Positions 47,392 through 56,741 of a stretch of DNA of 64,000 nt are shown here, one piece after another. A model generated the notes under the pieces. The model made no database searches and had not been told where the DNA came from. It saw only the letters and a program-made list of their open reading frames with translations. This DNA comes from Luteibacter rhizovicinus (GTDB taxonomy: Bacteria > Pseudomonadota > Gammaproteobacteria > Xanthomonadales > Rhodanobacteraceae), in assembly GCF_004342265.1 (NCBI RefSeq), contig NZ_SMCS01000008.1, positions 62,001 through 126,000 of the forward strand, written 5' to 3'. Made by a program: the position numbers and the translations under genes. Within the stretch, counting starts at the first letter, position 1, and every line of letters starts with the position of its first letter.

Positions 47392-47621
47392 GGTTGGTGT
47401 TCCTTGGCTTGGATGACGGTAGCGGAAGAGGCGGGAGCCAGCACCTTGCCCATGGCGTCGGGCGACGTGTCGGCGCGTGGCAGTGGCCGGATGGCGACGT
47501 ACCAGATCAGCATGAGAGCGGCGAGTTTGATGACGACGATGACGGCCAGCTCGAGAGCAAGCCTTGGAAGAGGACGCCCATCGCGCCAGCGTCGCGTACG
47601 TCGTTGAACCCATGCGTCCAT
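47388..47621 (-). CDS. cydP: Small cytochrome-oxidase-associated protein CydP
   Basis: A 77-residue protein with an N-terminal basic part, one membrane helix (LAVIVVIKLAALMLIWYVAI) and a short periplasmic tail. It matches the CydP proteins encoded directly before cydA in xanthomonads and relatives, proposed as an extra small subunit or assembly factor of the bd oxidase. Its stop overlaps the cydA start by four bases. It is the first gene of cydPABX. Confidence 0.82.
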   Translation of the reverse strand: MDAWVQRRTRRWRDGRPLPRLALELAVIVVIKLAALMLIWYVAIRPLPRADTSPDAMGKVLAPASSATVIQAKEHQP

Positions 47622-47754
47622 CGAACGGCTCCGGTTGTCTCCCCTTGGCCGACATCCTAACGCCGGCAGGTGAAATTCGCGGTATGGCCGATTGTCGCAA
47701 GCGACCGTCCGCGAGCTAACCTATCTCATTCCATGACCCGAAGATTGTCTGTCC

Positions 47755-48828
47755 ATGATCGATCGTGCTGTGCGCTACGCCTCAGTCGACGCCCTGCGCG
47801 GTCTTACCGTGGCAGCCATGTTGCTGGTGAACGACCCGGGCGACTGGGGTCATGTTTATTGGCCGCTGGAACATTCGGAGTGGAACGGCTGCACGCCGAC
47901 CGACCTGATTTTTCCGGTGTTCCTCTTCATCGTCGGCGTATCGATCACGCTGGCGATCGTGCCGAGACTGGAGGCGGATGCCGATCGCGCACCCATCCGC
48001 CGGGCCGCGCTCTGGCGTGCTTCGCGCATCGTCGGGTTAGGGCTTTTACTGAATGTCGCCGCGTGGATCGCGATACCCGACGGCCATCTGCGCTTGCCCG
48101 GCGTGCTCCAGCGGATCGGACTGTGTTTCGCTGCCGCGGCCATGCTCGCCATCTATGCCCGGCCGCGTACGCAGTGGTTGCTGGCTGCGGTGCTGCTGCT
48201 GGGCTATGCGTTGTTGCTGTGGGCGGGCGGTTCGCTCGAACCCTGGTCGAACATCGTCAGCCGGTTCGATAGTGCGGTGCTGGGTCACTTCGTCTATGCG
48301 ACCGATCCGGCGACCGGCCGTGGGCACGATCCCGAAGGATGGCTGAGCACCATTCCCTCGCTGGCGACAACCCTGCTCGGACTTCGTGCCGGCGAATGGC
48401 TGCGCCGCGGCAATTTGCGCGCGTTGCTGGCCGGGGCGGTCGTTGCGCTGATCGCGGGTTGGTGTGCGTCGTTCTGGGTGCCGATCAACAAAAATCTGTG
48501 GACGTCGTCGTACGTCCTGTGGACCGGCGGTTGGGCGATGCTGGCGCTCGCGGCGGCCCACGTGCTGATCGACCGTCGTGGCTGGCCCGCGGTCGGCAGG
48601 GCGTTTGGCGTCAATGCCATTGCGGCGTACGCGGGTTCGGGCCTGATGGTTTATCTGCTGATCGGACTGGGCATCAACGGCCCGCTGTATCAGCACGTTT
48701 TCGCCGGCTGGATGACGCCGCGCTTCGGACCGTATGTGCCGTCGGTGGCGTACGGGCTGGCGTTTGTCGCGGTGTGGTGGATCGTGGTGCGCGCGATGGA
48801 TGCGCGGAAGATCTATCTGAAAGTGTGA
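47755..48828 (+). CDS. NagX-like membrane acyltransferase (heparan-alpha-glucosaminide acetyltransferase family)
   Basis: A 357-residue protein with about ten helices. YASVDALRGLTVAAMLLVNDPGDW at the start and DLIFPVFLFIVGVSI are typical of the NagX/DUF5009 family related to lysosomal HGSNAT. These transfer acyl groups across membranes to sugars; NagX in xanthomonads is linked to N-acetylglucosamine use. No nag genes are adjacent, so the substrate is open. It is divergent from the cyd operon. Confidence 0.85.
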   Translation: MIDRAVRYASVDALRGLTVAAMLLVNDPGDWGHVYWPLEHSEWNGCTPTDLIFPVFLFIVGVSITLAIVPRLEADADRAPIRRAALWRASRIVGLGLLLNVAAWIAIPDGHLRLPGVLQRIGLCFAAAAMLAIYARPRTQWLLAAVLLLGYALLLWAGGSLEPWSNIVSRFDSAVLGHFVYATDPATGRGHDPEGWLSTIPSLATTLLGLRAGEWLRRGNLRALLAGAVVALIAGWCASFWVPINKNLWTSSYVLWTGGWAMLALAAAHVLIDRRGWPAVGRAFGVNAIAAYAGSGLMVYLLIGLGINGPLYQHVFAGWMTPRFGPYVPSVAYGLAFVAVWWIVVRAMDARKIYLKV

Positions 48829-48850
48829 TCGGAGCTGGCGTCCCTTGCTT

Positions 48851-48947
48851 TCTGTGGGAGCGCGCCTGCGCGCGAAAACCAGGTTGCGACGGCGCAACGA
48901 TATGCCCCGCCGCAAGCACCCTTCGCGCGCAGGCGCGCTCCTACAGA
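48851..48947. repeat. REP-like pair: 26-bp inverted repeat with one mismatch
   Basis: Arms at 48851-48876 (TGTGGGAGCGCGCCTGCGCG type) and 48922-48947 are reverse complements except for one base. Sequences beginning GTGGGAGCGCGC are a common dispersed repeat in pseudomonads and xanthomonads. The pair lies between the convergent nagX-like and pepQ genes and could act as a shared transcript end. Confidence 0.88.
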
Positions 48948-48956
48948 GATGTTCCG

Positions 48957-50279
48957 TTACAGCTGCGCGAACGCATCCCGCGTCAGGTTCTCCGGCTCGC
49001 CGTCCGTGCACACCACATCGTCTTCTATGCGGATGCCGCCGTACTGGCGGAACGAGTCGACCTTCGCCCAGTCGATGTCGCCGGCGAACGGCTTGTTCTT
49101 CAGTTCGGCCAGCAGCATGTCGATGAAATAGATGCCCGGCTCGATCGTGACGACCATGCCCGTTTCCAGGCGACGCGTCAGGCGCAGGAAGGGGTGGCCT
49201 TCGGGCCTGGCGATCGTGCCGCCCGTTTCCGATGCCTGGAACCCCCCGACGTCGTGCACCTGCATACCGATGCCATGACCCAGGCCGTGCGGCAGGAATG
49301 CGGACGTAACGCCCGACTCCACGGCGCTTTCGGCGCTCATGCGGATAAATCCATGCTCGCGCAGCACGCCAGCGAGCACGTGGTGGGCATGGACGTGCAG
49401 TTCGGGATAGCTCTGTCCTGCACGCACGCGCGCGACGAAACCACGCTGGGCGACATCGACGGAGTCGATCAGGGCCTGGAATTCGCCGGCATCCGCGCTG
49501 GCATAGGTGCGCGTGATGTCGCTGGCGTAACCGCTGGCGCTGGCGCCCGCATCGATCAGGAACGAACGGCCGCGCGCGGGCGCCGAGCGATCGAAATTCG
49601 TGTAATGCAGCACGGCGCCATGCTCGTTGAGACTGACGATGCTGGCATAAGGCAGCTCGGCGTCGGTCTGGACCACCGTCTTCAGATACGCCATATGGAT
49701 GCCGAACTCGCTTTCGCCAGCCCGGAACGCCTGTTCGGCGGCGCGATGGCCGCGCGTGCCGCGGCGGTTGGCTTCGCGCATCAGCTCCAGTTCGTAGGGT
49801 GTCTTATATGCGCGGTGGTAGTGCAGGTGGTCGATCACGGCCTGCGGGTTATTCGGACGGACGTCCTGCAGGGCGCAGTGATCGTCGCCGATGATCGCGC
49901 TCCGGGCCGTGCCGGAGGGCAGCTCGGCGATGGCATCGGCCGGCTTGCGCACGATGACGATGTCGAAGTCATCGACCCAGTAGCCGGTCGGCGCTTCGGG
50001 CACCACGTGCCAGTAGTCGCGCGGCTGCAGGAAAATCAGTTTCGGTTTTTCGCCCGGTGTATAGACCAGCCAGCTGCCCGGCGCATCGGTCAGCGGGAGC
50101 CAGTGCTTGAAATGCGGGTTGACGATGAACGGGTAGTCCAGATCGTCGAGGAATTTGGTGATCGGCCGGCCGGCAGGCACCACGAGATGGTCGAAGCCGC
50201 CGCGCGCCAGGGCGGTGTCGGTGCGCTCGCGCAGCGTGGCAAGGTGCTGGGGATATAGCGCGGCAAGCGTATCGATCAT
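48957..50279 (-). CDS. pepQ: Xaa-Pro dipeptidase PepQ
   Basis: A 440-residue two-metal peptidase of the M24 family that cleaves X-Pro dipeptides. Ligands are Asp243, Asp254, His335, Glu380 and Glu419, and the substrate motif HGLGHGIG is at 331-338. Length and the start MIDTLAALYPQHLATL agree with E. coli PepQ (443). The enzyme family also hydrolyses organophosphates (prolidase/OPAA). It is a single-gene unit after the 50358-50975 gene. Confidence 0.95.
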   Translation of the reverse strand: MIDTLAALYPQHLATLRERTDTALARGGFDHLVVPAGRPITKFLDDLDYPFIVNPHFKHWLPLTDAPGSWLVYTPGEKPKLIFLQPRDYWHVVPEAPTGYWVDDFDIVIVRKPADAIAELPSGTARSAIIGDDHCALQDVRPNNPQAVIDHLHYHRAYKTPYELELMREANRRGTRGHRAAEQAFRAGESEFGIHMAYLKTVVQTDAELPYASIVSLNEHGAVLHYTNFDRSAPARGRSFLIDAGASASGYASDITRTYASADAGEFQALIDSVDVAQRGFVARVRAGQSYPELHVHAHHVLAGVLREHGFIRMSAESAVESGVTSAFLPHGLGHGIGMQVHDVGGFQASETGGTIARPEGHPFLRLTRRLETGMVVTIEPGIYFIDMLLAELKNKPFAGDIDWAKVDSFRQYGGIRIEDDVVCTDGEPENLTRDAFAQL

Positions 50280-50357
50280 GGCTGACTCCGGGGGAAGTGG
50301 GCGAAAGGCAAAGAGCTAATGGTGCGCCTCCCGGCCGCCGGAGCCAAGCGTCAGGGC

Positions 50358-50975
50358 CTAACCCCGGCTGAAAATCACGGTGTATTCGCCGGCCAGATCG
50401 CCCAGTTGGTGGCGCAGGGCGAAGCTGGCGTGGGTGCCTCCGGAATGGATCAGTTCGCGCAGTTGCCGCCCATGCAACGAGATGCCGAAGTGCCCCACGG
50501 CAAAGTCGTGCCGGGGCGAACGCCATGTCGTGAGCGGCGTCCAGGTGGCGCAGGCGGGGCAGGCCACATAGGCGGAATCGGGTGTGTCGCACCAGACCGC
50601 AAGCGCTTCTTCCAGCGCTTCGCTGCCTTCGTCGCCCAGCGAGAGATCGTAATGGCAGTCGGGACATTGCACGACGAAGCCGCCATCGTAGCGACAGAAA
50701 ATCCCGTTCTCCCGACCGCCGTCGACCAGCCGGGCGCCGCCCCGATCGTCGGCGACCCATCGATGGCCATTCGCGTGGATGGTCACGGCATGGATGCCGG
50801 TCCCGGTTCCCGCGAGCCGGTCGTCCAGCGTCCTGAATCTCGGCGACACCTCGTCGCTTGGCTGCGCGCCAAGGGTGCCGTCGCCTACCAGCCGGCGATA
50901 GAGATCCATCGCGGCGGCGGCAGCGTCTTCGCGTTCGAGCTGGGTGTCCACGAGGATCGTGGTGTCGTCGGTCAT
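50358..50975 (-). CDS. Hypothetical protein with zinc-ribbon cysteines
   Basis: A 205-residue soluble protein from the ATG at 50975. CPDC at 104-107 and CPAC at 139-142 are two knuckles of a probable zinc ribbon. The N-terminal half has no known motif. It is preserved between pepQ and a PilZ gene, which I recall as a common xanthomonad arrangement. Some databases label relatives as sugar ABC ATPases, but no Walker A or signature motif is present, so I reject that name. Confidence 0.7.
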   Translation of the reverse strand: MTDDTTILVDTQLEREDAAAAAMDLYRRLVGDGTLGAQPSDEVSPRFRTLDDRLAGTGTGIHAVTIHANGHRWVADDRGGARLVDGGRENGIFCRYDGGFVVQCPDCHYDLSLGDEGSEALEEALAVWCDTPDSAYVACPACATWTPLTTWRSPRHDFAVGHFGISLHGRQLRELIHSGGTHASFALRHQLGDLAGEYTVIFSRG

Positions 50976-51028
50976 GGCGCTATACGTAACATCAGGCGCG
51001 CCATGGTGCGCGCGCGAGTGCGCCCGGT

Positions 51029-51373
51029 CTAGTCCGTCGCCGGGCCGATCCACTCGTCGATGGCGCGGATATCGTCTTCGCTGGCCGCCACGATGCGGAA
51101 GCCCGACCAGAACTGGCCTTGCGTGGCGGCGGGTTCGTTCCATTGTTCCTGTATGCCGATCTCGACCCGGTGCTCGCGATGCTGGGCATCGCGCAGCGCG
51201 AAGGCGACCTGGTAAATGCCGGCCATGCGCGGCGCTTCGAGTCCGATGAGCATCATTCCCGTGGCGGAAAGATTGCCCAGCTGGCCGACGACGCGATCGG
51301 TCATGACGTCGACCACGGGCATGGGCGACGTGGCGCGTTTTCGCGGTGCGCGACGCTGTTCGAGTTCGTTCAT
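51029..51373 (-). CDS. PilZ domain protein
   Basis: A 114-residue protein starting MNELEQRRAPRKRATSPM. The basic RRAPRKR is the RxxxR part of the cyclic-di-GMP-binding PilZ signature, and GNLSATGMML is the D/NxSxxG part, so c-di-GMP binding is likely. The start overlaps the stop of the DUF1631 gene by four bases (ATGA), meaning coupled expression and probably joint function. Confidence 0.88.
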   Translation of the reverse strand: MNELEQRRAPRKRATSPMPVVDVMTDRVVGQLGNLSATGMMLIGLEAPRMAGIYQVAFALRDAQHREHRVEIGIQEQWNEPAATQGQFWSGFRIVAASEDDIRAIDEWIGPATD

Positions 51374-53577
51374 GCGGAGTCCGCCATGGAATCGGTATGC
51401 AGGCCCGCCCTGCGGAGGTTGCGCGCCACGGCCGCCCAGGCGCGATCGATGAAGGACGCGCGCCGGTCGGTCCATTCCTTTGCTTCGCCACTGGCGACGA
51501 GACGGGCGAGCCGGGTCAGGTCGATATCGTCGCAGCGCACGCCGCGCGCATTCACGAAGAGACAGCGTCCCGTTGCCGGCGAAAACCAGGCGAGTTTGCG
51601 ATGCGTGGAGGTGCCATCGGCGTAGTGGAATTCGAACCAGGTGCCGAAGCGAAGGTCCGCGAAGCCGTCGTAAATGCGTTTGGATCGCGGGTCCAGAGGC
51701 GTCGGACGAACCTCCGGCGCGGGCTCGTGTCCTGGGGCGCTGCTTTCGCCCAGGCGCGGCCGCTGTTTCAGCCGCATGGCGACATCGGTAGGCGTCAGCC
51801 GTTCGGCATTCCCCGTGGGCGCGTCGGGTGTTTCCAGAAGGCCGCGGGCTACCTGCGACGCCTCGTCCCGATGCATGCCGAGATGTTCCAGCCCGGCTTC
51901 GACATCCGCGCGCAGGCGCTCGGCATCGACGACCGGGTGCCGGCCAAGCAGCTGATCGGTGACATCGAGGCAGGCGACGAAGGCCTCGCCGGTTTCTCCG
52001 CCGCGCAGAATGTGCAGCGCGAGCACGTCGGACCAGGTACGTTCCAGAAGGATGCGCAGCACGCCGCGCGGTGCGGCCGGGCCGAAGCCCAGACGTTCGC
52101 GCATCAGTTCGCCGGCGCGACGCCGCGCCCGATCCAGGCGGTCGCGTCCTTCCATCGTTTCGATCTGCCGACGTTCGGCGACATGCGCCTTGCGCTTCAG
52201 CTGCGCGACCTGCTGTTCGATATCGGCGCGCCAGGCCGGATCGATGACCTGGCCTTGTCCGGCGTCGAGGACAAGACGTTCGAGACGGTCGACCAGCCCG
52301 CGGTCGGCTTCGCCGTCGGCGGGATCGAGCCAGTCGTGGGCCGCTTCCGCGACGGTGTCCAGAAGCTGACGCGCGGGATGTTCCCGCTGGTCGAAGAAAC
52401 CGCGATCGTTCACGGCCGCCCGCAGGATCGGCCATTGCAAACCGCCCAGTACCGAACGGCCGGCGCCGTGCGTCTGCAGTTCGCGCGCCAGATTCTCGAA
52501 CAGCATCGCGGTCAGTTCGACGGTATCGCCGTGCTCCGGCGTCAGTTCGGCGGGCGCCGATCCGGCAGGACGAACGCTGTCGAGCTGGGCGAGCAATTCG
52601 TCGCGCAGTCGCTGGGCGCTGCGAATTTCGCGCGACGCCTTGTCGGCCACATCGGTCAGATGGCCTTGCAAGGCCGAAAGCGCGGTCTGCAGTTCGTCGT
52701 CGGTCGCCAGGCGAGCTTGTGTCGCTACCGGCGCATGGCCGTGCTGCGCGCGTTGTGCGAGCAGATCGCGCAGGCTTTCCAGCACACCGATGTTCTGACT
52801 GGTTACTGCGTCCGCGAGGGGCGTATGCGCGTTATCGCCCGGCGGCGTGGCTTCCGTGACGCGTGTTCGTGACGTGGAAGCCACGCGCGCATGCGGAAAA
52901 ATACGAAACCCGGCGAGGATGCCTCGCGTCTTGTAGTGCTCGTTGAGTGCGCCGTAGAGCGAATCCGCCGCAGTTATCAGGCGACTGTCGACGGCCTGGA
53001 AAAGCAGGATTCTGTGTGCGGCCGACAGCTCGATCGGTGCGGCGGCGACACGCAGGGCGGCAGCAAGCGCACGGGGGCCGACCGGCAACGCATCGCCTTC
53101 CAGCGGTGGCGTACCCGCCAGAACGGCCATGCGGTAGCCCAGTTCGAAAAGCGTGCTGGCGTTGCGTGCTTCGCCGCGCGCCGCAATGCTGGCCAGCGCG
53201 TCGCCCTGTTCCTGTTCGACGGGGTCGACAAGGCTCAGGGCCAGGTGTTCGGTGGGAGCGGTGTGCTCTTCGGGCGTATCGCCCAGGGAGCGGAAACACT
53301 GCATCACATGCGCTGCGAAGCGCTCCTGGAAACCGCTGGCTTCACGCTGGATGGCGGCACGGCTGTCGAAGCATGCCTGCTGATCGAGATGGTCGCGGAT
53401 GCTTTCGGCGCGGGAAAACAGGCGTTGATCGAAGTCGCGCAACGATTCGCGCAATGGCATCTGCAACCAGTGCAGGCATAGGCTCAGTCCTTCGCCGACC
53501 TCGTGTTCCGCGCGCGCGGAAAGAGCGACCCGGGTCGCCCGTTGCCTGTATGAGGGGGCCTGCGGCTCTGCGCTCAT
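51370..53577 (-). CDS. DUF1631 family protein
   Basis: A 735-residue cytoplasmic, mainly helical protein from the ATG at 53577 (MSAEPQAPSYRQRATRVAL). Conserved blocks of the DUF1631 family are visible: LLFQAVDSRLITAADSLYGALNE, GGLQWPILRAAVNDRGFFDQ and the C-terminal GTWFEFHYADGTSTHRKLAWFS, which is itself PilZ-like. The family is sometimes mislabelled as thymidine phosphorylase. Its coupling to a PilZ gene and the PilZ-like end suggest a c-di-GMP-related role. Confidence 0.82.
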   Translation of the reverse strand: MSAEPQAPSYRQRATRVALSARAEHEVGEGLSLCLHWLQMPLRESLRDFDQRLFSRAESIRDHLDQQACFDSRAAIQREASGFQERFAAHVMQCFRSLGDTPEEHTAPTEHLALSLVDPVEQEQGDALASIAARGEARNASTLFELGYRMAVLAGTPPLEGDALPVGPRALAAALRVAAAPIELSAAHRILLFQAVDSRLITAADSLYGALNEHYKTRGILAGFRIFPHARVASTSRTRVTEATPPGDNAHTPLADAVTSQNIGVLESLRDLLAQRAQHGHAPVATQARLATDDELQTALSALQGHLTDVADKASREIRSAQRLRDELLAQLDSVRPAGSAPAELTPEHGDTVELTAMLFENLARELQTHGAGRSVLGGLQWPILRAAVNDRGFFDQREHPARQLLDTVAEAAHDWLDPADGEADRGLVDRLERLVLDAGQGQVIDPAWRADIEQQVAQLKRKAHVAERRQIETMEGRDRLDRARRRAGELMRERLGFGPAAPRGVLRILLERTWSDVLALHILRGGETGEAFVACLDVTDQLLGRHPVVDAERLRADVEAGLEHLGMHRDEASQVARGLLETPDAPTGNAERLTPTDVAMRLKQRPRLGESSAPGHEPAPEVRPTPLDPRSKRIYDGFADLRFGTWFEFHYADGTSTHRKLAWFSPATGRCLFVNARGVRCDDIDLTRLARLVASGEAKEWTDRRASFIDRAWAAVARNLRRAGLHTDSMADSA

Positions 53578-53674
53578 GACGTAAGGTCCTCCCCGACCTT
53601 CGATGCAGTCTAAGGGCGTCGCCGTGGGCGCGCCAGCGCGACCAGCATCCACCATCCGGCCTAGACCGGACCGC

Positions 53675-54832
53675 TTAGTGCATGAACGCGCCGATGACGT
53701 CGTTGAGGAAACGTTGGCCGAGGGCCGTCGTGTGCAGCGCTTCCGGATTGTCCTGAAGCCAGCCCCGGGCGACGCATGCGGCGATATCCGCGGCGATGGT
53801 GTCCGCGGGCTGGCCTGTGCGTTGCGCAAAATCGGCAAGTGGCACGCCGTCGATCAGGCGTAGCGCGTTGAGCATGTATTCGAAGGGCAGGTCGGATGCA
53901 TCGATGACGGTGTCGCCGCCGATCCGCCCCGGCTGTCCCGGAGTCTGCAGATACGCGTTCGGATGGCGCGTCTTCCAGCGCCGGCGTACGCCGTTCGCAT
54001 CGCTGATCTTCCCGTGCGCACCGGCACCGATGCCGAGGTAATCGCCGAAGCGCCAGTAATTGAGATTGTGTGCGCAGCGTCGATCCGGCCGGGCATAAGC
54101 CGAAATTTCGTACTGACCGTAGCCTGCCGCGGCCAGTCGTGCCTCGCAGGCTTCCTGGATCGCCCATGCGTCGTCGTCGTCGGGCAGGGGCGGCGGATTG
54201 GCCGCGAATGCCGTGTTCGGCTCCAGCGTGAGCTGGTAATGCGAGATATGCGTGGGTGCGAGCGCGATGGCGCGCTCGACGTCGTTCAGTGCGCCATCCA
54301 GCGTCTGTTTCGGCAACGCGTACATCAGATCGAGATTGATGTTGTCGTAACCGGCATCCTGCGCCTTGCGAACCGCATCGGCCGCTTCGTCCGAGGAATG
54401 GATGCGTCCGAGGCGACGCAATGCGTCGTCGTCGAAACTTTGCACGCCGAAGGAAATGCGGTTCACGCCAGCGGCGAGATAACCGTCGAAACGACCGTGC
54501 TCGACCGTGCCGGGATTGGTTTCCAGTGTCACTTCGGCGGCATCGACGAAGGGCAGGCGTTCGCGCGCACCGTCGAGGAAGCGCGCGACCAGCTCGGGAG
54601 AGAACAGGCTCGGCGTGCCGCCGCCAAAGAAAACCGTTTCGATCGGGCGGCCTTCCAGCGCTTCGCCGAAGTCGCGAAGATCGGCGTCCAGATCGGCCAG
54701 CAGTGCGTCGATGTAATCGTCGTAAGGCGGTGTGCCGCGCAGTCCGTGCGAATTGAAGTCGCAGTACGGACATTTCTTTACGCACCACGGCATGTGGACG
54801 TAAAGCGAAAGCGGCGGCGGCTGGAGGATCAT
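53675..54832 (-). CDS. hemW: Radical SAM heme chaperone HemW
   Basis: A 385-residue protein. The 4Fe-4S motif CVKKCPYC has Cys17, Cys21 and Cys24, followed by GGGTPSLF of the SAM-binding fold. It resembles coproporphyrinogen III dehydrogenase HemN but lacks the extra N-terminal part and uses CxxxCxxC plus HemW-type features; HemW proteins bind heme and deliver it to respiratory enzymes. Its ATG overlaps the rdgB stop by one base (TGATG). Confidence 0.93.
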   Translation of the reverse strand: MILQPPPLSLYVHMPWCVKKCPYCDFNSHGLRGTPPYDDYIDALLADLDADLRDFGEALEGRPIETVFFGGGTPSLFSPELVARFLDGARERLPFVDAAEVTLETNPGTVEHGRFDGYLAAGVNRISFGVQSFDDDALRRLGRIHSSDEAADAVRKAQDAGYDNINLDLMYALPKQTLDGALNDVERAIALAPTHISHYQLTLEPNTAFAANPPPLPDDDDAWAIQEACEARLAAAGYGQYEISAYARPDRRCAHNLNYWRFGDYLGIGAGAHGKISDANGVRRRWKTRHPNAYLQTPGQPGRIGGDTVIDASDLPFEYMLNALRLIDGVPLADFAQRTGQPADTIAADIAACVARGWLQDNPEALHTTALGQRFLNDVIGAFMH

Positions 54833-55422
54833 CAGAATTCCGCGAAGCGCGCGCGAAGGATCTCGAGCGCCTGGCCACGATGGCTCAGCCGGTTCTTGCT
54901 GGCGGGATCGAGTTCGGCGGCGCTGATATCGTGGCCGTCGGGAAGGAAGAGCGGGTCGTAACCGAAGCCTTGTTCGCCGCGCGGCGCTTCGAGGATGCGG
55001 CCATGCCAGCGCCCTTCGGCGATCAGCGGCGCCGGATCGTCGGCATGGCGCAGCAGGACCAGTACGGCGATGAAGTACGCGCGACGGAATTCGGGCTGCA
55101 CGCCGTTGAGTTCGCGTAGCAGCTTTGCGTTATTCGCCGCGTTGTCGCCGTGCGTGCCGGCGTAGCGGGCCGCGTAAAGTCCGGGAGCGCCGCCGAGTGC
55201 GTCGACGCAGATGCCGGAGTCGTCGGCCAGCGCGGGAAAACCCGTGACGCGCGCCGCGTGACGCGCCTTGATCAGCGCGTTCTCGACGAAGGTCAGGCCC
55301 GTTTCGTCGGCGTCGGAAACGCCGAGCGAAGACTGGGTGACCAGATCGATGCCGCTGCCTTCGAGCAGCTGATTGAGTTCGGCGACCTTGCCGGCATTGC
55401 TTGAGCCCAGGACGATACGCAT
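54832..55422 (-). CDS. rdgB: XTP/dITP pyrophosphatase RdgB
   Basis: A 196-residue enzyme that removes dITP, dXTP and related non-canonical nucleotides before they enter DNA. SSNAGKVAEL (6-15), ADDSGICVDAL and the C-terminal SHRGQALE are family motifs. The ATG at 55422 gives the normal length; the longer frame upstream is non-coding. It is part of the minus-strand cluster rph–GNAT–rdgB–hemW with gaps or overlaps of a few bases. Confidence 0.95.
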   Translation of the reverse strand: MRIVLGSSNAGKVAELNQLLEGSGIDLVTQSSLGVSDADETGLTFVENALIKARHAARVTGFPALADDSGICVDALGGAPGLYAARYAGTHGDNAANNAKLLRELNGVQPEFRRAYFIAVLVLLRHADDPAPLIAEGRWHGRILEAPRGEQGFGYDPLFLPDGHDISAAELDPASKNRLSHRGQALEILRARFAEF

Positions 55423-55426
55423 GCGC

Positions 55427-55936
55427 TTACGTTCCGAGCGAGGCGAATTCGGGCGCGTACTCGACACGTCCGCGATAGTCGCCGAGACCGTCGACGGTCA
55501 GCGGCATGACCTGGAACGCGTTGCCGCCTTCGTAGGCGTCGTGCAGGTCGTGCGCGGACGCTTTACCGAAGCCGAAGCCCGAGTAATACACAGGCGAACC
55601 GAGCACGAAGATCGCACGCGCATTCGCGACGAAGCAGGCGCCGATGCCTTCTTCGATCAGCATGCGGCCGATGCCCTGGCGCTGGAGTTCGGGCAACACG
55701 CCGACTGGCGCGAGGCCGAGCGATTTGCCGTCGTCGCCGTGTTCGATCGTCACGGGTGAAAACAGCACGTGCCCCACGATGGCGCCGTCATCGTCGGCCA
55801 CCAGCGAAACGGTGGCCCGGCCGGCTTCATGGAGAAGAACCGCGAGATTCGCCTCGCCATCGCGACCGAACGCGGCGCGGTGTACCGCGGCGATGCCTTC
55901 GAGGTCGTCTGGTGTAGCGGCGCGAATATCGACCAT
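55427..55936 (-). CDS. GNAT-family N-acetyltransferase
   Basis: A 169-residue enzyme beginning [40 protein letters not shown] is the acetyl-CoA pyrophosphate-binding loop (QRQGIG). It resembles the YhbS group of predicted acetyltransferases. The ATG at 55936 overlaps the rph stop by one base, and rdgB follows after four bases, so it belongs to the same transcript. Substrate unknown. Confidence 0.9.
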   Translation of the reverse strand: MVDIRAATPDDLEGIAAVHRAAFGRDGEANLAVLLHEAGRATVSLVADDDGAIVGHVLFSPVTIEHGDDGKSLGLAPVGVLPELQRQGIGRMLIEEGIGACFVANARAIFVLGSPVYYSGFGFGKASAHDLHDAYEGGNAFQVMPLTVDGLGDYRGRVEYAPEFASLGT

Positions 55937-56664
55937 TACGGCAGTTCCAGTGCGGCGCGCTGGGCGACGACGAGTTCGGTGACACCCTTGCCGGCGAGTT
56001 CGAGCAGTGCGTCGAGTTCGTCGCGGCGGAAGGCATGGCCTTCGGCGGTGCCCTGCAGCTCGATGAAGCCGCCGCCGTCGTTCATGACAACGTTCATGTC
56101 GGTATCGCAGTTCGCGTCCTCGGCGTAGTCGAGGTCGAGTACCGGCATGCCCTGGTAGATGCCGACCGAAACGGCCGCCACGGCGCCGAGGATCGGATTG
56201 CGCTTGATGGCACCGCGCTTGGTCAGCGTGGCGACCGCATCCACCAGTGCGACGTACGCGCCGGTGATGGCGGCGGTACGGGTGCCGCCATCGGCCTGGA
56301 TCACATCGCAATCGAGCGTGATGACGCGCTCGCCGAGAGCGGCGCGGTCGACGCAGGCGCGCAGCGAGCGACCGATCAGGCGCTGGATTTCCATGGTGCG
56401 GCCGCCCTGGCCGCCGCGCGCGGCTTCGCGCTGGGTGCGGTCGGAGGTGGCGCGGGGGAGCATGCCGTATTCGGCCGTGACCCAGCCCTCACCCTTGCCG
56501 CGCAGCCAGGGTGGCACGCGTTCTTCGATGCTGGCCGTGCACAGGACGCGGGTGTCGCCGAAGGAGACCAGGACGGAACCCTCCGCGTGGCGGGTGTAGT
56601 GGCGCTCGATGGTGACGGCGCGCAGCTGGTCGGCGGCGCGTCCGCTGGGTCGGGAGACGGTCAT
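55936..56664 (-). CDS. rph: Ribonuclease PH
   Basis: A 242-residue phosphate-dependent 3'-5' exoribonuclease that trims tRNA 3' ends. [11 protein letters not shown] at the start, [14 protein letters not shown] and [19 protein letters not shown] are hallmark blocks. The length is normal, unlike the truncated rph of E. coli K-12. It heads the rph–GNAT–rdgB–hemW cluster and is divergent from yicC with a 77-base gap that must hold both promoters. Confidence 0.97.
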   Translation of the reverse strand: MTVSRPSGRAADQLRAVTIERHYTRHAEGSVLVSFGDTRVLCTASIEERVPPWLRGKGEGWVTAEYGMLPRATSDRTQREAARGGQGGRTMEIQRLIGRSLRACVDRAALGERVITLDCDVIQADGGTRTAAITGAYVALVDAVATLTKRGAIKRNPILGAVAAVSVGIYQGMPVLDLDYAEDANCDTDMNVVMNDGGGFIELQGTAEGHAFRRDELDALLELAGKGVTELVVAQRAALELP

Positions 56665-56741
56665 AGGAATGGCTTGAGTTGGGGCGGCGAGTGGGAAAGT
56701 TTACCATTGCCACCTTTCCCTCCGTGCAAGCAGGCTTCCCG

